From Geobacter sp. UBA5735 (GTDB lineage Bacteria; Desulfobacterota; Desulfuromonadia; Geobacterales; Geobacteraceae), in NCBI GenBank assembly GCA_002419385.1, contig DIFZ01000050.1:62001-126000 (forward strand): 64,000 bases of DNA, read 5' to 3'. Of the stretch, positions 20,015 through 28,932 are shown in pieces. The notes below the pieces were generated by a model. It had not been told where the DNA came from and searched no databases. It was given only the letters and a program-made list of their open reading frames with translations. Position numbers and translations under genes: made by a program. Numbering within the stretch: position 1 is the first letter of the stretch; the number at the start of each line of letters is the position of its first letter.

Positions 20015-21493
20015 ATGAGAGGTGCCGGAATATGTGGAATAGTGACCTGTCTGATGCTCATGTCTGCAGGCGTAGTGTGGGGCGCTGATGCGGCAAAGAT
20101 CACGCAGCTTGCAGGCAAGGTCCATACCGACCTGCAGCGCATGGTGAAGGTGCAGAAACTGAAGCTGGCCGACGCGGTCACGCAACAGAAAACATTCCTG
20201 CTGAGTCAGCCGGACGTCAAGGAAGTCAAGCAGTTGCGGGGCAACAACCTCATGGTCCGTTTCAAGGACGGCAATGAACTCCTCATGCTGCTGGGAGAGG
20301 ATAGGCTCGGTGCAGGCAGCCCGATACTGGTCGCCGAGTCACAACAGAAGATTCTCAAACCGGAACAGCAGGCGGTTCCAGAACGGCAGATCGATCCTGG
20401 CATGATCAGGCCGTTGCCTCCCTGTGCCCCCAAAAGCAACAAGGCATTGATTTTCGACTGCCTGGAGGATGACTACAACGTGGTGTCGCCGAAGATATGG
20501 ATTCAGGTCAAGTCAGTCCTCGAAGCGCTCGGTTATACGGTGACGACCAAATTGAATAACAATGCCAACCTGGCAAATGCTGCGCTCATCGACAACGGAG
20601 AGTATGGTGTCGTTGTCATGCGCGGCCACGGCGGCGATATGGGCGGCGATTTCGGCTTCCTTGTCAGGCCCTGGTATGCCAGCTATCCCCCTGCCAACAG
20701 CGGCTTTACCGGAACGATTCGTGCCAGTGCCTACAATCATGCCGCAGGCGCAACCCAGTTCGGGTACGTCATCACCGGCAGCTTCAGTTCCGCCCATTGG
20801 GCGGACAAGGCATTTCCCTCTACCATCTTCTTCCTGGAGAGTTGCCATGGCGCCGACCCGGGAGCGCTGCCGGGCATGCCGACCTGGACCACGAATCACG
20901 GCGCATCGGTCTGGCTCGGCTGGAACGAGTCGGTCTCCTTCAACTGCGGCGACAACGGCACCGATCTCTTTTTCCAGAACATGAAAGACCAGAAATCAGT
21001 AAGTGATGCGGTTGCAGCGGTTTATGCCACGGGGTGCCGTCCTCCCGAACTGGTGGCTTTCCCCGATAGCAGGGGCAGGTGTCAACTGGCAGTTTGGAAA
21101 TCGGACCCCAATGAGGCTGCTGTGAACAACGCCCGGGACTTCAAGCTGATCAGGCTGGTTTCTGACGGATCCAGGCTCTACTCCACCATCACCTTCTTCG
21201 CCGCCCCCGTATTTGACGAGTTCTTTTTCTATGTGGACACCGGCGGAACCACGGCGGCCGAAGTGCTGGTCAGATGCCACCCGGACAACTTCGAAGTGTA
21301 CACGCAGACGCAGCCCGGACTGTATGGAAACAAGGTACATACCGGCACTCCCGGCAAAAGCGGCAATGACTACAGCATTGTGATTCCGTGGAGCACTTCG
21401 TTCGGGACATCGGCTCAGGCGAAAGTCTGGCTCTATGACATGACCGGAAAGGATCGACTGCCCAACAGCGGCAGCGTCACCCTGAAAAAATAA
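20015..21493 (+). CDS. Secreted caspase-fold (clan CD) cysteine peptidase candidate
   Basis: A 492-residue exported protein: signal peptide ending near residue 24, a prodomain-like segment (about 27-100), a linker, a catalytic-looking domain and a beta-rich C-terminal domain (about 330-492). The sequence shows H205 in VVMRGHGG and C277 in FFLESCHGAD, each after a hydrophobic strand, which is the clan CD (caspase/gingipain/C11) His-Gly...Ser-Cys dyad arrangement. Residue 85-98 motif DGNELLMLLGEDRL recurs in the small protein encoded next. AAAAGGAGGAAACA precedes the ATG. Activity and targets are inferred and not shown; a catalytically dead relative cannot be excluded. Confidence 0.72.
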   Translation: MRGAGICGIVTCLMLMSAGVVWGADAAKITQLAGKVHTDLQRMVKVQKLKLADAVTQQKTFLLSQPDVKEVKQLRGNNLMVRFKDGNELLMLLGEDRLGAGSPILVAESQQKILKPEQQAVPERQIDPGMIRPLPPCAPKSNKALIFDCLEDDYNVVSPKIWIQVKSVLEALGYTVTTKLNNNANLANAALIDNGEYGVVVMRGHGGDMGGDFGFLVRPWYASYPPANSGFTGTIRASAYNHAAGATQFGYVITGSFSSAHWADKAFPSTIFFLESCHGADPGALPGMPTWTTNHGASVWLGWNESVSFNCGDNGTDLFFQNMKDQKSVSDAVAAVYATGCRPPELVAFPDSRGRCQLAVWKSDPNEAAVNNARDFKLIRLVSDGSRLYSTITFFAAPVFDEFFFYVDTGGTTAAEVLVRCHPDNFEVYTQTQPGLYGNKVHTGTPGKSGNDYSIVIPWSTSFGTSAQAKVWLYDMTGKDRLPNSGSVTLKK

Positions 21494-21510
21494 CCCATAC
21501 CCGCAGGACC

Positions 21511-21539
21511 GGAGAGGGGGCGTTGCCAACCCCCTCTCC
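21511..21539 (+). terminator. GC-rich hairpin between the protease and the prodomain-like gene
   Basis: GGAGAGGGGG (21511-21520) pairs perfectly with CCCCCTCTCC (21530-21539). There is no T-run after it, so it is a weak terminator or an mRNA stabiliser, which could set the ratio of protease to the downstream small protein. Confidence 0.5.
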
Positions 21540-21560
21540 CACTGCTTCAGGAGTCGGCCA

Positions 21561-21881
21561 ATGAATAAACTGCTGTCTGTAGCGCTGGGGATCGTGCTTT
21601 CAGCCGCCGGGGCATGTGCAAACGATTCAGGCAGGATAACGGACGGAAAAGACGATGGCGTTGCTTCTCCTGAGACCGTGGCCGAGAAGGCCGAAAGTAA
21701 GTACGCTGAGTGCCTGAGCCCGGCCGGGGGAGACCGGAAAGCGGCAACTGCATGCACTGCTGCTTATCTGAAAACCATCCCGGGAGTAAAGGATGTTTTG
21801 GTGCGCGGCAGCGACAGCCTGTTCGTCATCCTGACCGACGGCAACGAGATCCTGCTGCTGCTCGGGCGCAACCGGCTCTGA
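21561..21881 (+). CDS. Small secreted protein resembling the protease prodomain
   Basis: A 106-residue exported protein with a signal peptide (cleavage near residue 20). Its end matches the protease prodomain: PGVKDV against PDVKEV, and DGNEILLLLGRNRL (residues 93-106) against DGNELLMLLGEDRL. The protein stops exactly at the end of this motif, so it is a prodomain without a protease. Stand-alone propeptide copies can act as inhibitors or folding helpers of their partner enzyme; that function is inference here. It has two or three extra cysteines (residues 19, 51, 65). It follows the protease gene after 67 bases on the same strand. Confidence 0.72.
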   Translation: MNKLLSVALGIVLSAAGACANDSGRITDGKDDGVASPETVAEKAESKYAECLSPAGGDRKAATACTAAYLKTIPGVKDVLVRGSDSLFVILTDGNEILLLLGRNRL

Positions 21882-21913
21882 AATCCGCACAGCGGGCTCC
21901 ACTTTCCTAACGT

Positions 21914-23044
21914 TCATGTCATGAGTCTGCCGTCAGCAAGGAGGACCTCCCGCACGCCGCCTTCCCCGATTGCCGTCAAGGTAGGTCCGTAGAAAACGTA
22001 ATCTTCGTGAAAAGGCGTGTTGACTGTGCCGCCGAACCCCGAATTGTCGCCCAGCGCAATGTGAATGGTCCCCAGGATTTTTTCCGCTTCCAGAATATTG
22101 TCCGGCCGACTGGCCCTCTCGTTGGTGCCTATGCCGAGTTCGGCTATTGAACCGTTGTCGGCACTCTCTGCCAGTTTTTCCTCCAACTCCTTACGGAAGG
22201 GTTCATCCCCCCTGATTTCTGTAATCCTTCCATTCTCGACGACAAGTTCCAGCGGAGAAGCCAGCTTGCGCATCGGTGCGTACTCAAGTACCATGACCCC
22301 CTTGCTGGTTCCTTCCAGCGGGGCAAGATAGACTTCGCCGGCAGGAAGGTTGCCGAAGCTTCCCGGATGCGTCAGCAGGCCGTCGTCCGCCGCGGCCATC
22401 CTCCCTTTTTTGCAGAAATACATCCTGGTGCCGTTGCCGGATTCGACCACAAGTTCTCCAGCCCGGTTGATCCTTTCAGCAAGTTTTTTCGTCCGCTCGG
22501 CAAGGAGCATCCAGTCGACACGCATGCACGTGAAGAACATGTCCGGGTCAAAATGGGGCAGACTGGCAAAACGCCCCCCCGCCATGTTGATGAGAGAGCG
22601 GAATCGTGTATGGCTCGTGGAGTTGTTTGCCATTGCCACTACAACATCCACCACATCCTCTTTCCGCTCCAGGACTATTTCCCCGGCACGCGTCAACTGG
22701 GCAGGCGCTGCCGTTTTCCCCAAGAGTGAAATCAGTATGCCCTCTGAAACCAGCGAATCCACGATCCGGTCACCAAAAGCCTTCCGCCACAGGATCTCCG
22801 GCGGTTCGGCGCCCGATGACGACGTCGCAGGAAACGAAAAGAACGTTCCGGAACCGTACGTGTGCAAAGCGAATCTACCAACCTCACTCGCGACTCGCCA
22901 CAACCGTCGTCGTCTTTCGGCATCGTCAGGAGAAGGGCTTTCATCAGGTCCGATCGTATCGGTGAAGACGAGTATTCTCTCATTGTCTTTCACGCCCATA
23001 TTGACTTCAAATAACGATGAAAATGCCTGTTCCAGAGTAAACAT
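21914..23044 (-). CDS. M29-type (AmpS/leucyl) metallo-aminopeptidase family protein
   Basis: A 376-residue cytoplasmic protein of the thermophilic-aminopeptidase family, which removes N-terminal residues with two metal ions. Recognisable blocks are NLPAGEVYLAPLEGTSKG, AELGIGTNERA, EKILGTIHIALGDN and the metal motif HEDYVF (H-x-D). The first part is more diverged, typical of the group lacking known substrate data. The ATG at 23044 has GAGGAG seven bases upstream, and the longer frame to 23083 is not needed. It is convergent with the prodomain-like gene and divergent from DAHP synthase. Confidence 0.8.
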   Translation of the reverse strand: MFTLEQAFSSLFEVNMGVKDNERILVFTDTIGPDESPSPDDAERRRRLWRVASEVGRFALHTYGSGTFFSFPATSSSGAEPPEILWRKAFGDRIVDSLVSEGILISLLGKTAAPAQLTRAGEIVLERKEDVVDVVVAMANNSTSHTRFRSLINMAGGRFASLPHFDPDMFFTCMRVDWMLLAERTKKLAERINRAGELVVESGNGTRMYFCKKGRMAAADDGLLTHPGSFGNLPAGEVYLAPLEGTSKGVMVLEYAPMRKLASPLELVVENGRITEIRGDEPFRKELEEKLAESADNGSIAELGIGTNERASRPDNILEAEKILGTIHIALGDNSGFGGTVNTPFHEDYVFYGPTLTAIGEGGVREVLLADGRLMT

Positions 23045-23251
23045 TACAGGACTCCTCAGGTGCATCCTCTGTTCCTGTGACAACGAAAACAGCGCACCGG
23101 TGAATGATGATTTGACATCAGCAGGGATACCTATGTTAGAATCTCCAGGATCTATGAATGTATTCGATACCCTTCGGAGGTGCTAGAAGCCACGGGATTG
23201 GCGTCAAGCATGGTTCCTCCTGCCGGGCCGCAAAAAGGAAAACAACGGACA

Positions 23252-24331
23252 ATGATCAAGACCAACAACCTGAAAATCAAGAGTATCACCCCGATAATAG
23301 CTCCCATAGACCTGAGGCAGGTATTTCCAGTTTCCGACCAGGACGGCGAATTCATCAACCTCAGCCGCCTGCACATAAAGAATATCCTCAGGGGTCTGGA
23401 TTCACGGCTGATGGTGGTTGTCGGGCCCTGCTCAATTCATGATCCCGCTGCCGCCATCGAGTATGCCCGGAGGCTCGCCCGATTGGCAGAGAAACTCTCT
23501 GACCAGCTCTTTATCGTCATGCGCGTTTATTTCGAGAAGCCCAGGACCACCATCGGCTGGAAAGGCTTGATAAATGACCCCGACATGAACGGGTCACACC
23601 TGATCTCAAAAGGTCTGGGAATCGCCAGAAGCCTTCTCTGCACCATTAACGGCATGAAGCTTCCCGTTGCAACCGAGATGCTGGACCCCATTACACCCGA
23701 ATACCTCGCCGACCTGCTCTGCTGGGGGGCGATAGGCGCCCGCACAACCGAATCGCAGACACACCGGGAAATGGCAAGCGGCCTGTCCTTTCCCGTTGGC
23801 TTCAAGAACGGCACTGACGGAAATCTGCAGATCGCCATCGACGCAATGAAATCGGCGCTCCATTCTCATAGTTTCCTGGGCATAAACAAGGAAGGAAAAA
23901 GCGCCATCATTCAGACAACCGGCAATCCTGACGTGCATATTGTCCTTCGGGGCGGGTCAAAAAAAGTCAACTATCTGCCCGAAGACATCCGGAAAACAGC
24001 CGAGATGATGGAAAAGTCAAACCTTCTGCCGAGTATCATGATTGACTGCAGCCACGGGAACTCGGAGAAAAACCACGAAAAGCAGCCTTTCGTGCTGCAG
24101 CAGGTAGTCGAGCAGATCGCCGATGGCCAGGGCATGATATCAGGCGTCATGATCGAAAGCAATCTGGAAGCTGGAAACCAGTCCATTCCCGGAGATCTCG
24201 CCCAGATGAAGTATGGAGTTTCCATAACGGATAAATGCATTGATTGGAAAACAACAGAGGAAATACTCAGACAGGCACATGCTCGGCTCGCATCGTGCGG
24301 GGGAAGACCGCAGCGTGTTACTTCCCGCTGA
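23252..24331 (+). CDS. 3-deoxy-7-phosphoheptulonate (DAHP) synthase, type I
   Basis: First enzyme of the shikimate pathway; condenses phosphoenolpyruvate with erythrose 4-phosphate. The metal and PEP-binding motifs are VVVGPCSIHD, GARTTESQTHREMASGLSFP, FKNGTDG and DCSHGNSEKNHEKQ. The N-terminal helix PIDLRQVFPVSDQDGEF is the element that in AroF/G/H makes the feedback site, so this copy may be inhibited by an aromatic amino acid; which one cannot be told. The length of 359 residues is typical. The start at 23252 is chosen over an upstream frame because MIKTNNLKIKSI begins the conserved part. Confidence 0.95.
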   Translation: MIKTNNLKIKSITPIIAPIDLRQVFPVSDQDGEFINLSRLHIKNILRGLDSRLMVVVGPCSIHDPAAAIEYARRLARLAEKLSDQLFIVMRVYFEKPRTTIGWKGLINDPDMNGSHLISKGLGIARSLLCTINGMKLPVATEMLDPITPEYLADLLCWGAIGARTTESQTHREMASGLSFPVGFKNGTDGNLQIAIDAMKSALHSHSFLGINKEGKSAIIQTTGNPDVHIVLRGGSKKVNYLPEDIRKTAEMMEKSNLLPSIMIDCSHGNSEKNHEKQPFVLQQVVEQIADGQGMISGVMIESNLEAGNQSIPGDLAQMKYGVSITDKCIDWKTTEEILRQAHARLASCGGRPQRVTSR

Positions 24332-24381
24332 TTTCGGCCTCAAGCCATACGAGGAAGGGCCCAGGCGCACACACGAACCGC

Positions 24382-24594
24382 TCAGCCGCCTATTCTGCGC
24401 ACAGGGTCGAGGACGTTTTTTCTTCGCTCCCGCCCCTTGCACTTGATGCGCCTTATGGGATCGATTCCGACCCTTACCCAACCCTCGGCACGCAGAAAAG
24501 ACTTTATCCTTCCGGATGTAATGAGCGCATCAAGCCTGCTGGCCGCAACGGTGCCCGTGGACTCATCGGCATACACGACCATTATCTCCCGCAT
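24382..24594 (-). CDS. Small basic protein, paralogue of the protein at 28723
   Basis: A 70-residue protein from ATG 24594. Its core, with SGRIKSFLRAEGWVRVGIDPIRR, matches the other small protein at 28723 (AGRIRKFKRSDGWVTVGVDLTR): both have GRI, F, a charged turn and GWVxVGxD. This places them in one small family, with no known function. It has no signal peptide and no membrane segment; the C terminus is basic. It lies convergent to DAHP synthase. The first Met at 24594 is preceded by GGGGGAAAG; the GTG/ATG choices differ by only a few residues. Confidence 0.62.
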   Translation of the reverse strand: MREIMVVYADESTGTVAASRLDALITSGRIKSFLRAEGWVRVGIDPIRRIKCKGRERRKNVLDPVRRIGG

Positions 24595-25103
24595 GCTTTC
24601 CCCCGGCAAAGTGTAAGCCACTCTTTATTCCCGAGCTTGCTCCCATCATAATAAACAACCCCTGAGATATGCAAGAACAATAGCTATCGGCTCCTGCCGA
24701 TCTTGTGGCTCATGGCGCCGGCCATTGCAAAGAAATTGAACCTGATGCGATACCCCAAGAGAAAAACCCGTAAAAACCAAAAGAATAATCAATCCATCCA
24801 AAGCAGTGGTGGGTGATCCAATACCGCCGCAAAAGACTGTTGTGCCCGGGATTTCGCGCGCAGCATGGCAAACAGGCACCCTATTTTATGCAAAAAATGT
24901 GCACCTGTCTTAATCGATTGAATATATTGATGTTATCATTATACAACACAGAGAATCGTTGATAGTGACAAATTTACCGACACCGATTTACCTGATCATC
25001 CTCGTATAAATCATCTGGAACAGATGAATCTCTTGCTGACAGTCGCTGGCGTGAGGATGCAGGGGTATTCACGTCACGTGCGGGTACAAACACAAAATGT
25101 CAC
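24595..25103. other. Long non-coding stretch upstream of the tRNA
   Basis: About 500 bases without a convincing gene. On the minus strand a 30-codon open stretch (GYRIRFNFFAMAG..., ending 24686) reads like a small basic membrane-linked peptide, but it has no good start codon. The rest is AT-rich (24890-24990) with no clear repeat. Confidence 0.4.
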
Positions 25104-25137
25104 AAAAAAAACTGAGCACCTCAGGTGAAGTACTCAG
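25104..25137 (-). terminator. Intrinsic terminator of the tRNA-Arg gene
   Basis: On the minus strand, downstream of the tRNA, an imperfect stem (CTGAG...CTCAG with an inner CACC/GGTG) runs straight into seven T residues. Confidence 0.7.
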
Positions 25138-25150
25138 TTCCATTGAAATC

Positions 25151-25227
25151 TGGCGTCCCCGAGACGATTCGAACGTCCGACCCCTTCCTTAGGAGGGAAG
25201 TGCTCTATCCGGCTGAGCTACGGGGAC
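25151..25227 (-). tRNA. tRNA-Arg (anticodon CCT)
   Basis: On the minus strand the acceptor stem GTCCCCG pairs with CGGGGAC, the D-arm has AGCTCAGCCGGA, the anticodon loop is CTCCTAA (anticodon CCT), the T-arm has GTTCGAATC, and CCA is encoded. The length is 77 bases. A frame reading on the opposite strand through it is the usual false call over a tRNA. Confidence 0.95.
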
Positions 25228-25315
25228 ATAACTGCATGTTTATATATCAGGATCGCGTTTTTCGCAAGGTGTTTTTCGGGCAGAGCAACCTCAAAGCCGA
25301 TTCAATCTCTTGGCA

Positions 25316-25831
25316 TCAGAAAGAAAGCAGTGAAAAAACCTTTCCCTCCGGAAGGCGCTTGCGTCCGTTGAGAAATGACAGTTCTGCAAGGAAACAGCAG
25401 TCAATTATTTCTCCCCCCAGTGCCCCGACCATCTCAACTACTGCCGAGATAGTTCCACCCGTAGCAAGAAGGTCGTCCGCTATCAGAATCCTCTCACCTT
25501 TTTTTATCGCGTCAGTATGTATCTCAAGAGAATCGGTGCCATATTCAAGTTCATAACTTTTCTTGAATGTCTCACCCGGGAGTTTTCCCGGCTTCCGCAC
25601 CAACACCACCCCGGCGCCAAGCTTGTAGGCCAGTGCTGCGCCGATGACAAAGCCGCGGGCTTCCACGCCAACGACCTTGTCAATCCTTTTGCCGACATAA
25701 CGATGGGAGATGAGATCTACCATCCTCTGATAGGACATGGCATCAGCGAGCAGTGTCGTGATATCTTTAAAAATTATTCCTTTCTTGGGGAAATCGGGAA
25801 TATCCCTGATAATACTCTTCAGATCTTCCAT
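25316..25831 (-). CDS. apt: Apt, adenine phosphoribosyltransferase
   Basis: It converts adenine and PRPP to AMP (purine salvage). IRDIPDFPKKGIIFKDIT begins the protein. VGVEARGFVIGAALAYKLGAG and LIADDLLATGGT supply the PRPP-binding signature. 171 residues, the normal length. AGGAG lies directly before the double ATG; the second (25831) has better spacing. It follows rpoS after only 13 bases, so it probably comes from the rpoS transcript. Confidence 0.95.
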   Translation of the reverse strand: MEDLKSIIRDIPDFPKKGIIFKDITTLLADAMSYQRMVDLISHRYVGKRIDKVVGVEARGFVIGAALAYKLGAGVVLVRKPGKLPGETFKKSYELEYGTDSLEIHTDAIKKGERILIADDLLATGGTISAVVEMVGALGGEIIDCCFLAELSFLNGRKRLPEGKVFSLLSF

Positions 25832-25844
25832 CATCTGCTCCTGT

Positions 25845-26810
25845 TCACTCTTGTAGTTCAACCGTGCCCCCCGCATCGCAGGCCTGCAGCATTTTTCTCA
25901 ATTTGTCCAGCGACTTTGCCTCAATCTGTCGAATCCGCTCCCGGGTGACGCCAAAGCTGCGCCCGATAGTGTCCAGCGTCTGGGGTTCCTTGTCTTCCAG
26001 ACCGAAACGCATCGTAATGATCCGCTGTTCGTTTTCGGACAGGGTCGCCAGCCACCGCGAAACCAGTTCGAACTTGTTTGTGTCCTCGAGAAGAGCAGCC
26101 GGAGAGAGGTTGGATGTATCCTCGATCGTGTCTATGAGGAAATAATCGTTGTTCTCTCCCATCGGCATTTCTATGGAGTAGGTTTTCTTCAGGAGCACCA
26201 TAAGCCGGCGGACATACCCCGGGTTTATTTCCATGCGTGTCGCCACTTCCTTGACTGACGGTTCCCGGTTGAGTGTCTGCACCAGTTGCCTCGTCACCTT
26301 CAGCATCCGGTTTATATCATCGGAAACATGAACGGGAAGCCTGATGATTCTTGACTGGTTCACGAGCGCACGTTCTATGGACTGCCTGATCCACCAGGTT
26401 GCATACGTTGAGAAACGGCATTCCTTGGAAAGCTTGAAGCGTTCCACAGCCTTGATGAGACCTATGTTCCCTTCCTCAATCAGGTCAATAAAGGGAAGCC
26501 CCCTGTTGATATAGCGTTTGGCGATTTTTACCACGAGGCGCAGGTTGGATTCAATCATCTTGTCACGAGCCGCCTTGTCACCCTGGTCTATTCTGGCAGC
26601 CAGACTTCTTTCCTCTTCCGGAGTCAGCAGTGATGTTTTCTGGATTTCCCGAAGATAATGCTTTATTGCATCATCGTAGTGACCGTCATAAAGGACCTTG
26701 GCTTCTTCTGCCCCGCCGACTTCCAGCTCTTCAGGTTCGTCGCCGGAGCCATGTTCCAGTTCTTCGACATTATCCGGTTCGTCACTGTCTTCGTGCAGTT
26801 TATCGCTCAC
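25845..26810 (-). CDS. rpoS: RpoS, stationary-phase/stress sigma factor
   Basis: A 321-residue group-2 sigma factor. An acidic N terminus (region 1.1-like) is followed by region 2 (YLREIQKTSLLTPEEER, NLRLVVKIAKRYINRGLPF, FSTYATWWIRQSIERAL), region 3 (INRMLKVTRQLVQTLNREPS) and region 4 (ENEQRIITMRFGL, LDTIGRSFGVTRERIRQIE). In Geobacter the RpoS homologue controls starvation and oxygen tolerance. The start is GTG at 26810, with GGGGTGG just upstream. It is followed by apt and preceded by pcm and surE, the widespread surE-pcm-rpoS order. Confidence 0.95.
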   Translation of the reverse strand: MSDKLHEDSDEPDNVEELEHGSGDEPEELEVGGAEEAKVLYDGHYDDAIKHYLREIQKTSLLTPEEERSLAARIDQGDKAARDKMIESNLRLVVKIAKRYINRGLPFIDLIEEGNIGLIKAVERFKLSKECRFSTYATWWIRQSIERALVNQSRIIRLPVHVSDDINRMLKVTRQLVQTLNREPSVKEVATRMEINPGYVRRLMVLLKKTYSIEMPMGENNDYFLIDTIEDTSNLSPAALLEDTNKFELVSRWLATLSENEQRIITMRFGLEDKEPQTLDTIGRSFGVTRERIRQIEAKSLDKLRKMLQACDAGGTVELQE

Positions 26811-26924
26811 GTAACCACCCCTTTATGGCTTTATGGAAAGGTTGCCGGTCGAGGAACGATCCCAGACCGACCCATTCATGAAACATAGTCCGACTCCGGC
26901 ACGCACCGGTGATCACACCTGTTC

Positions 26925-27572
26925 CTACTCCGATTCCCAACCGAATTTGCCGATCAGCTTGACGAAACGACATCCAATGGAATCCTCGACCGTACACGTG
27001 CCCTCATCACTCTTTACAACCCTTACCAGGGTCTGTGACTGCTGGTCCCCAACCGGTATGACCAGCCTGCCACCTACCGCAAGCTGCCCCACAAGCCGTG
27101 CGGGTATGTCAGGAGCGCCGGCAGTGACCAGAATGGCATCGAACGGGGCTTCTGCCTCCCAGCCGCACGTTCCGTCATCGATTTTGATGTTCACATTAAG
27201 CAACCCCAGGCTGTCCAGAACCTTCCGCGCCTTCAATGCCAGGGGCCGAATCCGTTCCATGGTGCAGACGCGCTCGGCAAGGACAGCCAGTATGGCAGCC
27301 TGATATCCTGATCCGGTACCGATTTCCAGCACCTTCTCCTTCCCGTTCAGCTGAAGGAGTTCCGTCATCAGCGCAACCATATATGGCTGGGAAATGGTCT
27401 GGCGCTCTCCTATGGGGAGGGGATTATCATTGTATGCCTGTGCCGCCATCGCTTCTTCGACAAACAGATGCCGGGGAATCTTGAGCATGGCTTCTATGAC
27501 TCGACGATCACTGACGCCACGGGCAATAATCTGGTTTTCCACCATCCTTTTTCTGGCAATGTCAAAATTCAT
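26925..27572 (-). CDS. pcm: Pcm, protein-L-isoaspartate O-methyltransferase
   Basis: It repairs age-damaged isoaspartyl residues by SAM-dependent methylation. The characteristic stretch is PRHLFVEEAMAAQAYND, then QTISQPYMVALM, and the SAM loop VLEIGTGSGYQAAILA. 215 residues. ATG 27572 has GGGAG four bases upstream; the extension to 27650 overlaps the surE coding end. It lies between surE and rpoS. Confidence 0.95.
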   Translation of the reverse strand: MNFDIARKRMVENQIIARGVSDRRVIEAMLKIPRHLFVEEAMAAQAYNDNPLPIGERQTISQPYMVALMTELLQLNGKEKVLEIGTGSGYQAAILAVLAERVCTMERIRPLALKARKVLDSLGLLNVNIKIDDGTCGWEAEAPFDAILVTAGAPDIPARLVGQLAVGGRLVIPVGDQQSQTLVRVVKSDEGTCTVEDSIGCRFVKLIGKFGWESE

Positions 27573-27634
27573 CGAACTCCCGTTCCCGCTCTGCGAAAAG
27601 GAATGTATACCAAAACCTGATTGAAAAGTCCAAT

Positions 27635-28381
27635 TTATCCAAAGTCCCATCCTTTCAGGATCGGCACCGAAGAATAATTCGTAAGATCCAGATGAAGCGG
27701 CGTAACTGAAATGTGTCCACGCAAAACAGCGTGATAGTCGGACCCGTCCAGGTCAAGGAAAGTCTGTTCGCCACTTCCTATCCAGTAGTATTTTCGCCCT
27801 CGGGGATCCAGCTTGTCCACAATGGTCCCATCGTAATGTCTGCGCCCCTGCCTGGTTATCAGGGGCTCCAGCATCATTTCGGCAGGTATGTCCGGTACAT
27901 TGACATTGAGAAAAGTATCTTCCGGCAATCCACGGTTACCTATGATCGAAGCCAGTCGTGCCGCAAATTCCGCAGCTGCTTTGTAGTTACGGCCTTCCGC
28001 GGTGGTAACGAGAGAGACCGCAAAAGCAGGAATGCCCATGAGTGTCGCCTCCATCGCGGCCGACACCGTCCCGGAATAGGTGACGTCGTCACCCATATTC
28101 CCGCCCCTGTTGATGCCTGAAACTACAATATCAGGTTTGAATGAAATCAGATTATGGATACCGAGATTGACACAGTCCGTCGGGGTACCGTCGACAGCAA
28201 ATTTGTTGGGCCCGATTTCATCGGCTCGCAGAGGATGATGCAGCGTCAGCGCGTGGCCGACAGCACTCCTCTCTCTGTCAGGAGCCACTATCGCCACATC
28301 GCCGACCCCTTTCATGGCATCTGCCAGGACTTGAAGTCCTTTAGCGTTGATCCCGTCATCGTTGGTGACAAGTATTTTCAT
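27635..28381 (-). CDS. surE: SurE, 5'/3'-nucleotidase
   Basis: A metal-dependent phosphatase acting on nucleoside monophosphates and short polyphosphates, induced in stationary phase. MKILVTNDDGINAKGL is the metal-binding N terminus, with VVAPDRERSAVGHALT following (here VAIVAPDRERS), NRGGNMGDDVTYSGTV with the catalytic Asn/Ser, and GIPAFAVSL. 248 residues. The longer frame to 28528 is not protein; the conserved start MKILVTNDDG settles it. Confidence 0.95.
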   Translation of the reverse strand: MKILVTNDDGINAKGLQVLADAMKGVGDVAIVAPDRERSAVGHALTLHHPLRADEIGPNKFAVDGTPTDCVNLGIHNLISFKPDIVVSGINRGGNMGDDVTYSGTVSAAMEATLMGIPAFAVSLVTTAEGRNYKAAAEFAARLASIIGNRGLPEDTFLNVNVPDIPAEMMLEPLITRQGRRHYDGTIVDKLDPRGRKYYWIGSGEQTFLDLDGSDYHAVLRGHISVTPLHLDLTNYSSVPILKGWDFG

Positions 28382-28722
28382 GGAATCTGCTATAATTTTC
28401 CAGATGGATCCTGAGTGTATGCCAACCGGAACGACACATGTTGCGCGATCGTGATCGCCTTGCATGGCACGTGTGAATTTACAAGATAACGCAACATATA
28501 ATCTTTTGCAACACGCTACGCTGAGCACGCTTTAACACGTGAATCGAGGTGAATCATTTTCGGACGACCATAGATCCTTTTCACATGATAACGTACTGGG
28601 GAATCTGCTCAGAAGGCACGTTAAAGGCCGGATCAACGGCAGTCTTTCCGGATGGGCGCACGTTAGCAATATCTATAGGCACCATAATTGCATAAACAAT
28701 TACTAAGAAAGGGGTGATACCC

Positions 28723-28932
28723 ATGATGCTGAAAGTGATTTATGACAACGACAAACATGACATGGTCAAGACATATCTGCTCGATAGATTTATCGAAGCG
28801 GGAAGGATACGAAAATTCAAACGTTCTGACGGATGGGTAACGGTAGGCGTGGACTTGACCAGAGGCAAGGGTGGCTCTTACAGCGGACCGGAACGGAGGA
28901 GCTCTGCAGAATACCCGTCAATGACAATGTGA
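28723..28932 (+). CDS. Small charged protein, paralogue of the protein at 24382
   Basis: 69 residues from ATG 28723 (a second ATG follows at once). AAAGGGGTG is seven bases upstream. LDRFIEAGRIRKFKRSDGWVTVGVD matches the family core GRI...F.R..GWV.VG.D seen at 24382; the tail carries GPERRS, a phrase found in other short Geobacter proteins. There are no signal or membrane features. Upstream, 28382-28722 is non-coding, with CCGGA/TCCGG pairing around 28630-28650; it could be a structured leader, but I cannot assign it. Confidence 0.65.
   Translation: MMLKVIYDNDKHDMVKTYLLDRFIEAGRIRKFKRSDGWVTVGVDLTRGKGGSYSGPERRSSAEYPSMTM

Noticed and set aside
24646..24879. A 77-codon minus-strand frame
   Set aside because: Composition is not protein-like, no ribosome site; a shifted frame reads a little better but has no start.
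25125..25556. A plus-strand frame reading over the tRNA gene
   Set aside because: It reads TIRTSDPFLRRE..., the well-known false protein from the reverse of a tRNA-Arg.
28560..28722. A riboswitch or sRNA before the small protein at 28723
   Set aside because: Only scattered short pairings; no consensus recognised.
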